DNA from: Phycisphaerae bacterium
Lineage (GTDB): Bacteria > Planctomycetota > Phycisphaerae > UBA1845
DNA length: 64,000 bases
Reading direction: 5' to 3'
NCBI GenBank assembly: GCA_013360585.1
Contig: JABWBH010000002.1
Location: 62,001-126,000 of the forward strand
The notes below the pieces were generated by a model, which did no database searches, had not been told where the DNA came from, and worked only from the letters and a program-made list of their open reading frames with translations. The position numbers and the translations under genes are program-made. Below are positions 52,662 through 62,291 of this stretch, in pieces (positions within the stretch are counted from its first letter, which is position 1; every line of letters begins with the position of its first letter).

Positions 52662-54600
52662 AGCGCTGGTAGACCTCCTCGAGGCGGAACTCCTCCATCC
52701 CGGGCGGTTCGGGGAACGCGCGGGTCATGTCCAGCGGAGGCTCATGCCGCGCGCACAACTCGACGAGGTAGGGTTGGACGACGTCCCACGCGAACTGCCG
52801 CAGGCGCAGGTCGATCCGGTCCCAGAGCCACATCTTCATCAGCGGGTGACGCCGGGTGTCCGTGAGGTAGCCGACGACCTGCTCTGCGACGGTCAGCTCA
52901 AAACTCTGGAGGCGGCGGCGGTCGTTGATGTCGTTGAGCTTGTCCGACATGTAGTAGGTGTAACACTCGCGCGCCGCGGCGAAATCGCCGTCGGCCCCGG
53001 CCTTGTCTCCCGAGGCGATCTTGTCCAGCCCGGCGTCGAGGAAACCACGGATGATGACCTCGGTCTGCTTGTACGTCGCCAGTTCCTCTTTGATCTGACC
53101 GAAGACGAAGTCCTTCAGCGGCATCATGTACCGCTCCTGCGTGCGTCCGTCGGGGTGGGTGTTGTGGACGCGCAGGTGATCGTAATATTTCTGGGCGAGG
53201 ACGAGACTTTCCTCCGTGCCTTCGCGGTAGAGGTTACCGACGGATTCCTCCAGCCAGTTGAAAAAGCCCGTGCGATAGTTCTTTCCCGGCGTCCCCTCCT
53301 GAAAGTTCGGGTCGTCGCCGAAGACCTTCTTGCCGAACTCAAGGTAGGCGTCGAACAAGTAAGGGATGTAGCGCGTGTCGGGCATGAAGTCGATGTACGA
53401 CTCAAAGGGTTTGTCGAAGTTGGGGATCAGGAGCATGCGCCCGCGGGTCACGCCGTATTTCAGCGCGAAGAAGATGAACCGGATCGTGTTCATCTGGTCG
53501 CTGGGGTTGAGGTTGAACTTCCCCTCGGTGCGCATGTCGCCGAGCGTGGACCAGTACAGTGCGTGCGCCCACGCCGCGCGCCAGTCCAGCGGGCCGAACT
53601 TCTCCATCAGGTTGAACATCCACTTCGGATCGAGGGACATGTCGTTTCGAAGCACATCCGCACGCACCGCGGCGAGGAGGCGGTCCACGACGGGACGCCG
53701 CTGGGGATCGTTCAGCAGCGCCAGACGCTTCGCCTTCAGTTCCGCGTCGCCCTCCGCCCCCGGCTCCACGGTCTGACCGGCGAAGCGCTGCTCCGGTCGA
53801 ACATGGCGCGCGACGAAGTCCAGCAGAACCTCGTCGGGAGTCAGTCCCAGCCCCGAAAGCTCCTGCGCCAACGTGCCGACCTCCGGGTCGGTCGCCAGGA
53901 AGGCTTCGAGATTCTCCGGCGCATCGGCCAGGGGGCGGAAACTCTCGATGTATTCGCGGGTGGACAGGGCGATCGGGGGGGGGCCGAGCACACGCTCCAT
54001 CTCGACAGCGAGCGCCCGCTTGTACGACATATGCTCGTCATCGAGAAAATCCGCGATCTTGTGCCAGTATATGTAGCCGAGCTCCTTGTACAGCGCGATG
54101 TCCCGGGGGTTGTAGCGGATGCCGCCGTCGCGAAGCTCGCGAATGCCGTTGGTCACCCACTTCCAGCGCGCCTCGGGGCTGTAGTAGGCCACCGAGATGT
54201 TGTACGCCATGTTCCAGGCGTTGTACGCCCAGACCCCGGAAAACCGCGGTTGAAGGCGGCTCAGAAGGCTGGCGAGCTGGTACGCCTCGTAATTCTTCCC
54301 CTGCTCCTTGAGACGCTCATACCGGATGAAGGCGATGTCGATGACCAGGGCGCGGACCGGTCCGAGCTTGCTGGCCAGCTCCAGCGACGGCGGCAGGCCC
54401 TTGAGGGTTTCAGGATCCAGCGCGAGTTGCCGCTCCCGGCGCAGCGTATTGATCGGCGTGAGCATGAACCCCGCGCCGACGACGCAGATCGTCGCCAGGA
54501 GGAGCGTGATCATCAGGACGCGGCGGTCGCGGCGCTGCGCGTCCCGGCGCGCCGCCAGGTACTGCGGCATGACGGCTTCAAGCGTGGCGGAGCGACTCAT
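52621..54600 (-). CDS. Single-pass membrane protein of unknown function, last gene of the SPFH-ABC operon
   Basis: A 659-residue protein that I do not recognise. One transmembrane helix (about residues 28-48, VLMITLLLATICVVGAGFML) anchors a long soluble region of about 610 residues outside the membrane. That region is helical and rich in aromatic residues, with repeated pairs resembling TPR-like units (YKELGYIYWHKIADFLDD, WAYNAWNMAYNISVAYYS). The C-terminus is acidic and Arg/Glu rich. The start lies nine bases after the ABC permease stop, with GGAACGTGAC upstream. Its constant place next to an ABC exporter and SPFH proteins suggests a receptor or scaffold for exported substrates; this is inference. 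Confidence 0.75.
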   Translation of the reverse strand: MSRSATLEAVMPQYLAARRDAQRRDRRVLMITLLLATICVVGAGFMLTPINTLRRERQLALDPETLKGLPPSLELASKLGPVRALVIDIAFIRYERLKEQGKNYEAYQLASLLSRLQPRFSGVWAYNAWNMAYNISVAYYSPEARWKWVTNGIRELRDGGIRYNPRDIALYKELGYIYWHKIADFLDDEHMSYKRALAVEMERVLGPPPIALSTREYIESFRPLADAPENLEAFLATDPEVGTLAQELSGLGLTPDEVLLDFVARHVRPEQRFAGQTVEPGAEGDAELKAKRLALLNDPQRRPVVDRLLAAVRADVLRNDMSLDPKWMFNLMEKFGPLDWRAAWAHALYWSTLGDMRTEGKFNLNPSDQMNTIRFIFFALKYGVTRGRMLLIPNFDKPFESYIDFMPDTRYIPYLFDAYLEFGKKVFGDDPNFQEGTPGKNYRTGFFNWLEESVGNLYREGTEESLVLAQKYYDHLRVHNTHPDGRTQERYMMPLKDFVFGQIKEELATYKQTEVIIRGFLDAGLDKIASGDKAGADGDFAAARECYTYYMSDKLNDINDRRRLQSFELTVAEQVVGYLTDTRRHPLMKMWLWDRIDLRLRQFAWDVVQPYLVELCARHEPPLDMTRAFPEPPGMEEFRLEEVYQRFRENPTRELGEKK

Positions 54601-54609
54601 GTCACGTTC

Positions 54610-56301
54610 CTAAAAAGACGTCTCCGACACCTCGCGCCGGTAGAACAGCAGGATCGACAGCCCCAGGATGCAAGCCGTCTGAAGCACGACCAGCTCCCCG
54701 ACCCCTTGAAGCACCCAGACCAGCGAGACGTTCTCCCCGTTGACGAGCGTCTCGACGCCATCAAAGTAACTGAAGTCCGGTACGACCTTGAAAATCAGCC
54801 GCAGGCCTCCGGAGATCAACTCGGCCGCCAGCGTCTGAAACGACTCCGACGCCTTCGCGCCGTCTCCCGACGAGATCGCATTGAAGAACGCGCTCATCGT
54901 CGCCGTCACCGGCTCGTCATACTTGTCGAACTGCTCCAGCGACTCGTTCATGAACGACCGAAGCCCCGCGAGGGCGTACAACACGAACGCGGCGAGACAC
55001 GCGACCGGGTAGGAGAACACGCTGGTCATCAGCACGCCGACCGCGGCCAGGAACATCAGCTTGCACAGCATCAGCACGAAAAGCCGCAGAAGATTTCCCT
55101 CGAACGACCCGACGGTGAAGAGGCATTTCACGCCGTCGCGAGTGATCTCCAGCGTGTTGTAGAACACCGGTTCCGGCGTCTCGAACCAGGTCGGGTCGGC
55201 GTAGGGATTGACGTTGCTGAACAGGACGGTGAGCGTTCCGTCCGGGGCGACGCAATCCGCCGGAACTTTGATCGTGTGAAACCGGCCGACGATGTGGCGC
55301 GGAAGCATGACGTACTGCGTGGCGCCCTTGCCCGTGTCGCCGACCACCCACATCGAGCGGAAGATCTCGTCCGGCGGGTAGTCATAAAGCTCCGCGCGGT
55401 AGCGGAGTTGAATGAAATGGCCCGGCGACCGGTCGCAGAGGATGTTCTCGAACTCGAATACGCGCTGACCGAACACGGGAATGATCCGCCACCGCGCTTC
55501 GTGTTTTCCCTTGAGGCGCTCGATCTCCTTCGCCCGGTCCACCGGTTCGGTCGCGGCGTCGTAGAAGCCCTCGCGGAGACGCTGCTCAAACTCCTCTTCG
55601 GCGACCGCCGTGAAGTCGGGAACCTTGAACATCGTCGAGTGTCGGGCGGTCAGGACGTCCGTGAAAAGACGCAGGCGGTCGGCGCTTTGCGTCGGCTCGG
55701 TCCCGTCGCCGATCAGCGCCTTGCGCTCGGCGAGGCGCTCGAGGTCCACCTTGCTCGTCGGCGTCAGTCCGGAGGTGTAACTGTCCTCGACCGGCGGCTT
55801 CGTGCGGATGATGACGTGCATCATTCCGTAAATGCACAGGAAGCTGAACGTGAGAAAGACGAAATTGAAGATCGTCATTCCCGTCCACTTCCCGACAAGG
55901 TACTGCCAGCGGGCAAGGGGTTTGCTGAACAGGAGGAACGACTGCCGGTGGACGAGTTCGTCCGAAATCGACCGGGACAGGAAGATCGTCAGCACGCCCA
56001 GAAAGAACCCGGTGAAGCTGAGACTGAACGACAGGTAGCTCTGCACCGCGCCGGTCAGCGAGCCGTCGCCTTTGATCGAGAAGGGCAGCGCCAGCACGAT
56101 CATCGCCAGCAGCCCGAGGAACACGAGGGCGATCTTCATCCGCACGCCCTCGGCCACGACGTGCAACGCCACCGCCCCGACGTTCGTCCGCCCCAGCGGA
56201 GAGAGGTTGATCACGGCGCGGAATGCGCGGGGAAGGGCGCCCAGTACACTGCGAAACCGTCGGGGGCGTTCCTTCAAGACGCCCGCGGATGCGACGCTCA
56301 T
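54610..56301 (-). CDS. ABC transporter permease with large extracytoplasmic domain
   Basis: A 563-residue ABC-2-like permease. Four to five hydrophobic segments lie in residues 50-160 (including ISDELVHRQSFLLFSKPLARWQY, a feature of the ABC-2 coupling region), a soluble domain of about 260 residues follows (about 165-420), then three or four more helices to the end. The last residues FYRREVSETSF resemble the end of the related permease at 62408-63382. Its ATG overlaps the stop of the ATPase gene (ATGA), so the pair is translationally coupled. Such permeases export lipids, glycans or peptides; the substrate is unknown. Confidence 0.85.
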   Translation of the reverse strand: MSVASAGVLKERPRRFRSVLGALPRAFRAVINLSPLGRTNVGAVALHVVAEGVRMKIALVFLGLLAMIVLALPFSIKGDGSLTGAVQSYLSFSLSFTGFFLGVLTIFLSRSISDELVHRQSFLLFSKPLARWQYLVGKWTGMTIFNFVFLTFSFLCIYGMMHVIIRTKPPVEDSYTSGLTPTSKVDLERLAERKALIGDGTEPTQSADRLRLFTDVLTARHSTMFKVPDFTAVAEEEFEQRLREGFYDAATEPVDRAKEIERLKGKHEARWRIIPVFGQRVFEFENILCDRSPGHFIQLRYRAELYDYPPDEIFRSMWVVGDTGKGATQYVMLPRHIVGRFHTIKVPADCVAPDGTLTVLFSNVNPYADPTWFETPEPVFYNTLEITRDGVKCLFTVGSFEGNLLRLFVLMLCKLMFLAAVGVLMTSVFSYPVACLAAFVLYALAGLRSFMNESLEQFDKYDEPVTATMSAFFNAISSGDGAKASESFQTLAAELISGGLRLIFKVVPDFSYFDGVETLVNGENVSLVWVLQGVGELVVLQTACILGLSILLFYRREVSETSF

Positions 56302-57515
56302 GACGACGACCCTCGCTTCGGCGACGTTCGTTCGCTCATCAATTGCCGCAGCACGTCCGCGTCGGCCTCGACCGGCGCCGCCGTCTTGGCGGGAACGTCG
56401 GACGAAGGCTCCCGAGAGGCGGGCGTCGGTTCGGACCGGGGGCGCGAAAGCTGCTCCAGAACCTGCCTGGAGGGCCCCTCGTCCGGCGCACGCACAGGGG
56501 TCGGCGCCACCACCGCGGAATCGATCGCGGCGTCCGCGGCAGACTCGAGTTGGCGGATTACATCACCCGCCCCGCCTGCCTTGCCGCCGCCGAGGAACTC
56601 CGCCAGCGCGCCCGCGCCCGCCGCTCCGGACGTCGCCACGTTTGCCCGACGAGCGTCCTCGACGATCGAGATGAAAAACTCCTCGAGGCTGGTCCGCGGG
56701 CTGGACACATCCAGCACATCCTTGTGCTCGAGACGCAGCACAAGGTCGCGGATGCTCTCGATCGTCTGCCGCGAAAGCTGATCGGTGATGATCTGCGTCT
56801 TGTCGCGGACGCTCAGCAGCTCCGCGAGATGCCCGGCCGCCCGCTGACGCCCGCCGTAGAGGATCGTGACGCGATCGCAGACGTCCTCCACGTCCGCCAG
56901 CATGTGACTCGACAGAAGGATCGTCTTTCCGTGGCGCCCCAGTTCGCGGATCAGATCCTTGATCTGCCGCGTGCCCAGCGGATCCAGACCGGAGGTCGGC
57001 TCGTCGAGAATCAGAAATTCCGGATCGTTGATCAGCGCCTGCGCCAGACCGATCCGCCGCGCCATGCCCTTCGAGTATTCGCCGATCGGACGGCGCGCCT
57101 CGTGCTTCAGCCCGACCATCTCCAGCAGCATGTCCGTCCGCTTCCGACGCACCAGCGGCGGCAGGCGGAAAAGACGACCGAAGTAATCCAGCGTCTCACG
57201 CGCGTCCAGGAAGCGGTACAAGTACGACTCTTCCGGAAGAAACCCGATCCGGTTCTTGATCGCGACGTCGCTGGGGGCCCGCCCGAAGATCGCAATGCGC
57301 CCTTTTGAGGGGTACAACAGCCCCAGCAGCATCTTGATCGTCGTGCTCTTGCCCGATCCGTTCGGACCCAGCAACCCGAAGACTTCGCCCGGGTGAACCT
57401 CCAGCGTCAGGTCCACCACCGCAGGGACGCGCGGACGTCGCCAGAAGTCACGGAACGTCTTGCACACGCCCGCCAACTGGACGACCGGAACACTTTTTTC
57501 CACCGTCGTGACCAT
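56298..57515 (-). CDS. ABC transporter ATP-binding protein with C-terminal extension
   Basis: A 405-residue ATPase. Walker A GPNGSGKST, the Q-loop, the signature YSKGMARRIGLAQAL, Walker B LILDEPTSGLDP and the H-loop SSHML are all intact in the first 230 residues, so it should hydrolyse ATP. The family (CcmA/NatA-like) drives ABC-2 exporters. A tail of about 120 residues is rich in Ala, Gly, Pro and Glu and ends in a Ser/Arg-rich stretch, longer than usual. The gene follows the His-rich SPFH gene after 48 bases and overlaps the permease. Confidence 0.92.
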   Translation of the reverse strand: MVTTVEKSVPVVQLAGVCKTFRDFWRRPRVPAVVDLTLEVHPGEVFGLLGPNGSGKSTTIKMLLGLLYPSKGRIAIFGRAPSDVAIKNRIGFLPEESYLYRFLDARETLDYFGRLFRLPPLVRRKRTDMLLEMVGLKHEARRPIGEYSKGMARRIGLAQALINDPEFLILDEPTSGLDPLGTRQIKDLIRELGRHGKTILLSSHMLADVEDVCDRVTILYGGRQRAAGHLAELLSVRDKTQIITDQLSRQTIESIRDLVLRLEHKDVLDVSSPRTSLEEFFISIVEDARRANVATSGAAGAGALAEFLGGGKAGGAGDVIRQLESAADAAIDSAVVAPTPVRAPDEGPSRQVLEQLSRPRSEPTPASREPSSDVPAKTAAPVEADADVLRQLMSERTSPKRGSSS

Positions 57516-57563
57516 CAGGTTCAGTCCGCACGTGCGACAGCGGACGCCCGCTCGAAGGCGCCA

Positions 57564-58907
57564 TCAATCAAACTCGGCTCCCACCGGAACGTAATGATCC
57601 GGCCGACGAATCACGTCGACCTTTTCCTGGTTCTGCAGGATTTCGTCCTGCTTCTTCTGCTCCGGGTCGGGTCCGAGCTTGATACGGATCTGGGCGACGC
57701 CGAAGGGGCGGTAGATCTTCGTCACCTCGCGGTGATTGAGCACCTGGTTGCGGTACTCATCCCAGAGTCGCTCGAACAACAGCCGCGGGTTGCGCTTGAA
57801 CTCGGGCAGCAGCGCCTTGTAAAGCGCCAGGTCGGATTCGATCCGTCCCACCACTGTCGTGTAATGCGAACCGGCGGCCTTAAGCATCTGTCCCGCCTCG
57901 CCGGAGGCGTCGTTCTCGAAGATCGCGTCCAGCCGGGTCTCGATCCGGGCGATCTCGTCCTCGCGGTTTTCCGCCCGGGCGGCGTCCAGCTTGTCCAGCT
58001 CGGCGAGCACGTCTTCGTAAGCGCCGCCGGCGGCACGACTCAGGATTTCCGCGCGCGTTTTACGGGCGTCCTGAACCGCTTTTTCCTTGCGGTTCTCGGC
58101 TTGCTGTGCGCCCTCGAACGCCCCGCGGAGCTGAACCGGAACGATCGACAGCGGCGCCTTGACGCCCGTGACGGTCAACCCGCAGCCCAGCGCGTCCAGC
58201 TCCGCGTTGACCCGCCGTCGCACCTCGCCGCAGACGTCCTCCAGCCTTTCCAGGTAGACGTCCTCGGTTCTCATCCCCGACGCCACCGCGACAGCGGCGT
58301 TCTCGACCAACACCCGGATCAACCGCTCAGCCGGCTCCATCTTCCGCCCCGAAAGCTCCCGCACATACGCCACCAGGTCGCTGATCCGGTAAGTCACGAT
58401 CCACCGAATATGCACCAGCCCGCCGTCGCCCGTCAGCAGGGCGCCGTCGCGGTTCGGGTCCAACCCTTCGTGCCCGCGGTTCACGAACGTCAGTCCCTTC
58501 GACTTCTCGTCCTCCGTCATCCACAACATGTGACTGTCGAGGAGCATCTCGTTCGCCTCCTTCACCGGCAGGCGGACGACCTCGTCCACCGGGAAAGGCC
58601 AGGCGAAAAGCGCGCCCGACGTGTGCGCCGCAGGAAGGAGTCGCCCGAACCGGAAGACGACCGCCTCCTCGTTGGGCTCCAGAAACTTGATGCCCGATCC
58701 GGCATAAAGGATGACCAGCAGGACCATCACACCCTTAAGAATCCGGAAGCTCTGCCGGAGGGCTTCAGCCAGCGACTGACTCGCCGCGTCCATCGGAGCG
58801 TCGGGCTCGTCGTCGGGTGCGCGGTGCGCGTGCTCGAAAAGCCCCAGACCGTGGTCGTGGTCGTGCGGGTGACCGTGATCGTGGTGATGATCGTGATCGT
58901 GCGGCAT
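57564..58907 (-). CDS. HflK-like SPFH protein with His-rich N-terminus
   Basis: A 447-residue membrane protein with one helix at about residues 52-73 (KGVMVLLVILYAGSGIKFL) and a SPFH/band 7 domain (PNEEAVVFRFGR, and PAAHTSGALFAWPFPVDEVVRLP). A coiled-coil rich in Glu, Ala and Arg follows (about 250-350). The first 28 residues carry 12 His, mixed with Asp and Gly, which should bind metal ions. In HflK-HflC, SPFH proteins form a cage that restrains FtsH. Here the start lies six bases after the stop of the HflC-like gene, giving tight coupling. The cytosolic His-rich tail is not a feature of E. coli HflK. Confidence 0.87.
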   Translation of the reverse strand: MPHDHDHHHDHGHPHDHDHGLGLFEHAHRAPDDEPDAPMDAASQSLAEALRQSFRILKGVMVLLVILYAGSGIKFLEPNEEAVVFRFGRLLPAAHTSGALFAWPFPVDEVVRLPVKEANEMLLDSHMLWMTEDEKSKGLTFVNRGHEGLDPNRDGALLTGDGGLVHIRWIVTYRISDLVAYVRELSGRKMEPAERLIRVLVENAAVAVASGMRTEDVYLERLEDVCGEVRRRVNAELDALGCGLTVTGVKAPLSIVPVQLRGAFEGAQQAENRKEKAVQDARKTRAEILSRAAGGAYEDVLAELDKLDAARAENREDEIARIETRLDAIFENDASGEAGQMLKAAGSHYTTVVGRIESDLALYKALLPEFKRNPRLLFERLWDEYRNQVLNHREVTKIYRPFGVAQIRIKLGPDPEQKKQDEILQNQEKVDVIRRPDHYVPVGAEFD

Positions 58908-58913
58908 GATCGG

Positions 58914-59990
58914 TTACCCCGGTTTCGTTGCATCCTCGGGAGACGCCGCGTCCCCGCTCTCCGCCTCATTGCGATCGCCCGACCGCTCGACGGTGCGGGC
59001 GTCGTCCCCCTCACCGACGGCGGTCCCCCGCGCGTCGCGCGGCATCGCCAGGTCCGGCACGCCCTGCCCCTGAAGGATGGCGTCGCGGCCCTGCGGCAGG
59101 AACACGCTGAAGGGAAGCCCCGTCGTGTCGAAGATCAGGGTCGTCCGCGTGGCGAACGCCCGCTTCATCGCCGCGAGGTTGTCCAGAAAGATCCGCAGCT
59201 CCGGGTGCTCCTCGAATTCCTTGTAATACGAACTGACCTTCTGCTGGCCTTCGTTCTCGATCTTCGAGACGCGCAGCGAGACGGCGGACAGGATGCGCTG
59301 CCGGGCGGCTTCGGCTTCGGACGTGATTTTCTGCGCCAGCGCCTCGCCCTCCTTCGTGTAAGTGTTCGCCTTGCGCTCCTGGGCGGCCTTCATGCTGTCG
59401 AAGATGCTGTTGGTCACGCCCTGCGGAAGCCCAAGGCGCTTGATGCCGAAGGCGAGGATTTCGACGCCCGAGTCGGCCGTCCGGGCCTTCAGTCGGGCGA
59501 GGACCGCAGCCTCGATCGCACGCAGCGAATCCGCCGTCGCGGTGTCGGCGTCGCCGCCGATCGCGGTCGGGCGCAACGAGACCAGCTCGGAGTAATCGCG
59601 TTGTCCGAACTCCGCGTTCTTGACCGTCTGCACCTCCGATCGCAACGCCTTGACGCCCTGCTCCTCGACCGGGTGCTTCTCATGAAACTTCCGCGGATCG
59701 ACGATCCGCCAGACCGTGTACGTCGTGAGAATGACGTTTTTCCCGTCGCGGGTGCTGGTCTCCTCCGTCCGATCCTCGAGCACGCGCTTGCGGTTGTCGT
59801 ACTTGACGACGGACTGGATCGGCCAGGGCCAGCGGAACTGCAAGCCGGGTTCGGTGATCGCGTCCCCTACCGGTCGCCCGGCGGACTTGAGGATCGCCAC
59901 TTCCGACGACCGCACCTGGAACGTACACAGGTACGCCCCCAGCACGAACACCAGCAGCAGCGAAGCGATGTACGTTGGCAGACGATTCAT
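58914..59990 (-). CDS. HflC-like SPFH protein
   Basis: A 358-residue SPFH protein. GGGAGGAG precedes the ATG. An N-terminal helix (about residues 7-25, YIASLLLVFVLGAYLCTF) leads into the SPFH domain with VAILKSAGRPVGDAITEPGL, QFRWPWPIQSV and TTYTVWRI, as in HflC. A coiled coil follows (AAQERKANTYTKEGEALAQK and on, about 200-250). The C-terminal 70 residues are acidic and low in complexity. It is the middle of three SPFH genes and likely pairs with the His-rich HflK-like protein. Confidence 0.88.
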   Translation of the reverse strand: MNRLPTYIASLLLVFVLGAYLCTFQVRSSEVAILKSAGRPVGDAITEPGLQFRWPWPIQSVVKYDNRKRVLEDRTEETSTRDGKNVILTTYTVWRIVDPRKFHEKHPVEEQGVKALRSEVQTVKNAEFGQRDYSELVSLRPTAIGGDADTATADSLRAIEAAVLARLKARTADSGVEILAFGIKRLGLPQGVTNSIFDSMKAAQERKANTYTKEGEALAQKITSEAEAARQRILSAVSLRVSKIENEGQQKVSSYYKEFEEHPELRIFLDNLAAMKRAFATRTTLIFDTTGLPFSVFLPQGRDAILQGQGVPDLAMPRDARGTAVGEGDDARTVERSGDRNEAESGDAASPEDATKPG

Positions 59991-60064
59991 GTCGGGTCTC
60001 CTCCCGCTCCCGGCGCGGCGGAGCTTCCGACGCGCCCTTCATGGCTTCTGCGATTCAACATGAC

Positions 60065-62161
60065 TCAGGGGTTCTCGCTCAGGTCGAGCCGCGTCGGCTC
60101 GACGTTCTCGTACTCGATGAGCACGCGCGACGGATCGCCGATGATCAGGTACTTGCGCACCTGATCCAGCCCGTCGAACACTTCCAGTTTCTTGCGGATT
60201 TCGTAGAGCTTCGGCGACGCCTTGTACGCCGCCAGTTCGCTGGCGAAGGAACGCGCCTTCACCGCCGCGTCACTCACCCGCCGCTCGGTGACCTGCCGGG
60301 CGTGGGCGAGGCGGACCGCCGCTTCACCTCCGACCGGGGTAAGACCCGCCGCGGCGTCCCCGAAGAGAAGACGGTCGATCTTCGCCTCCGCTTCCGCCAG
60401 CCGTTGCGGATCCGCCGTCGCCTGCTTGGCGATCAGATCACGCTCCACGATCGCGGCGTCCAGTTCGCGGGCGCGCCCGACGCTTCCGGCGACCGTCGTG
60501 AGCACCTGCTCCGCCTCGCCCTCCGCCGAGAGAATCCGATCGCGGCGTTTCGCTTCGGCCGAGATCACCTCCTGAAACGTCTTGGCGACGTTGGCCTCGC
60601 TGGGCGGATGAACGCTCTCAACGCCGCAGAATGTCAGCTCCAGCCCGAGTCCTGCTTCCTCGACCTCCCGCTGGATCGACGCCGCAAGGCGCTCGTTGAA
60701 CGCGCCTCGTCCGGCGCCCATCATCGTCTCGAGATCCACGCTCGACGCCATCTCGGAAAGCCGCCGGTAGGCCAGCGCCTCCAGCAGGCGGTCCGGCTCT
60801 TCGTATTCGAAAAGATATCGGTGAAGATCAACGATGCGATAGTGGATCGGCACCGACGCCATCACCGCGTTGACCGAAACCGCCTGACCCGACGTCTCGC
60901 CGGTCGTTCCGCCCGCAGTGGCGAAGGCCGCGTCACGCGACTGCCCGACGATCAGGAGCATCTCCGCCTTGAACTTGTGCTCCTCGGTCCAGAGAACGAC
61001 CTTTTCCTGCCCGGTTTGCGGGTCAATCTCCGGTTCGCTCGGCGTGTCGCCGATGATCATCTGCTGGATGCGGGTGATCGGCGCGCGGCGCACGGTCTCG
61101 ATCGGCCAAGGCCACTTCAGATAGAACCCCGGACCGAGCACTTCCCCCCGCGCCTGCACCGTCCGCCCGAACCGCTGGATCACCGCCGCCTCGTCAGCGT
61201 CGATCATCACCACGCTCGACAGCAGCAGGACGAAGATCATCGTCAGCAGCGTCAGCGGCAGCAGTGTCGCCGCAAGGAGCTGGTAGAACCACGTCCGGCT
61301 GACCTCAAACCCGAACTGATAATTGATCGCGTCCGCCACCGACTTGGCGATCCCGCCGGGTTCGGTCACCAGCCCCAGCAGGCGACTGTCGAATCCGGGA
61401 CGTGGAACGGCGCCGGGCATCCGCGGGCGGTAGAAGTCGGCCACGAAATTGAGAAGGAACTCGAGGGAAATGATGACGGTCAGGATCCGGATCGCGCTGG
61501 CGGCAAGAGGTTCGGCGGCGGGAAAGGTCCGTCCCCACGGCAGCAGCCCCACCACGGCGACCGCACAGACGATCGCGCAACCCATCAGAAACGCCGCACC
61601 GGACCGCAACAGGCGCCACTCCCGCTGCCGGGCCAGTCCGACTGCGCCGCGGCTGGCGGCGAAACAGATGAACAACAGACCCAGGACGAACCAGATGACG
61701 ATCGTGGGTTGCTCGGTCCGGGTGAACGCCGCGTCCTTCCACGCCGCTGACACCGACCAGTCCCAGAAAGCGAACTGCGCCGCCAACCCCCCGGCGGCCA
61801 GAACCAGCGTCGTGCCGGGCAACATCCAGCGCAACAGGCCTTGAAACTTCCGCCGCTCGATGTGTAGCGCTTCTTCGTCGATCTCAAACAGGGCGGAATC
61901 CGCCCCCTCGGCCCGGGCGCGCTTCAGCTCCTCCGCTTCACGGGCTTCGGCGTTGACCCGCTCGACCTGCTTGAACACCAGCAGCAGGGCGAACCAGACC
62001 AGGATTCCCGCTGCCGCGAACCGCGCCGCCGCGTCCAGAAGGTCGGAGTGCGCCCACCACGCCAGCGCGCCGAGCACCCCCGCCACCACGAACTGCACAA
62101 TCAAACCGAAGACCGCGTGCCGCGTGGCTTCGCGATCCTTCGGAACTGCGGACTCCGTCAT
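60065..62161 (-). CDS. Multi-spanning SPFH protein (HflK-like with N-terminal membrane domain)
   Basis: A 698-residue protein, much longer than ordinary HflK. Residues 10-240 contain about six hydrophobic segments (for example IVQFVVAGVLGALAWWA and ALAASAIRILTVIISLEFLL), then another at about 305-330 leads into a SPFH domain with IDADEAAVIQRFGR, LGPGFYLKWPWPIETV and later YEEPDRLLEALAYRRLSEMAS and GLGLELTFCGVESVHPP. The C-terminal region is a coiled coil. It is the first gene of the minus-strand operon and lies opposite a divergent ABC permease. The added membrane domain may anchor or cap the SPFH ring. Confidence 0.85.
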   Translation of the reverse strand: MTESAVPKDREATRHAVFGLIVQFVVAGVLGALAWWAHSDLLDAAARFAAAGILVWFALLLVFKQVERVNAEAREAEELKRARAEGADSALFEIDEEALHIERRKFQGLLRWMLPGTTLVLAAGGLAAQFAFWDWSVSAAWKDAAFTRTEQPTIVIWFVLGLLFICFAASRGAVGLARQREWRLLRSGAAFLMGCAIVCAVAVVGLLPWGRTFPAAEPLAASAIRILTVIISLEFLLNFVADFYRPRMPGAVPRPGFDSRLLGLVTEPGGIAKSVADAINYQFGFEVSRTWFYQLLAATLLPLTLLTMIFVLLLSSVVMIDADEAAVIQRFGRTVQARGEVLGPGFYLKWPWPIETVRRAPITRIQQMIIGDTPSEPEIDPQTGQEKVVLWTEEHKFKAEMLLIVGQSRDAAFATAGGTTGETSGQAVSVNAVMASVPIHYRIVDLHRYLFEYEEPDRLLEALAYRRLSEMASSVDLETMMGAGRGAFNERLAASIQREVEEAGLGLELTFCGVESVHPPSEANVAKTFQEVISAEAKRRDRILSAEGEAEQVLTTVAGSVGRARELDAAIVERDLIAKQATADPQRLAEAEAKIDRLLFGDAAAGLTPVGGEAAVRLAHARQVTERRVSDAAVKARSFASELAAYKASPKLYEIRKKLEVFDGLDQVRKYLIIGDPSRVLIEYENVEPTRLDLSENP

Positions 62162-62263
62162 TGAAGATCAACCCCGTCTTGAAATCTTCCGGACCGCAAC
62201 GTGAACCGCCAGCCCGCCCCCGACGTTCTATCCGAAGCGGTCGCCGGTGCAGATCGCTCCCGA

Positions 62264-62291
62264 TTGTGAGGCGGGTCGCGGAACATACAAT
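62264..62291 (+). promoter_or_regulatory. Candidate promoter of the divergent ABC permease
   Basis: TTGTGA (four of six) at 62264-62269 and TACAAT (five of six) at 62286-62291 are 16 bases apart. It lies in the 246-base region between the divergent SPFH operon and permease gene; transcription would begin about 110 bases before the permease ATG. Confidence 0.45.

Noticed and set aside
52582..56781. A 1399-codon open frame on the plus strand
   Set aside because: It runs antisense through the 659-residue protein, ABC permease and part of the ATPase, has no motif, is extremely Arg-rich, and is an artefact of high GC with few stops opposite real genes.
57393..61750. Long plus-strand frames opposite the SPFH genes (923 and 591 codons)
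   Set aside because: Antisense to clear SPFH genes; Arg/His-rich translation without domains.
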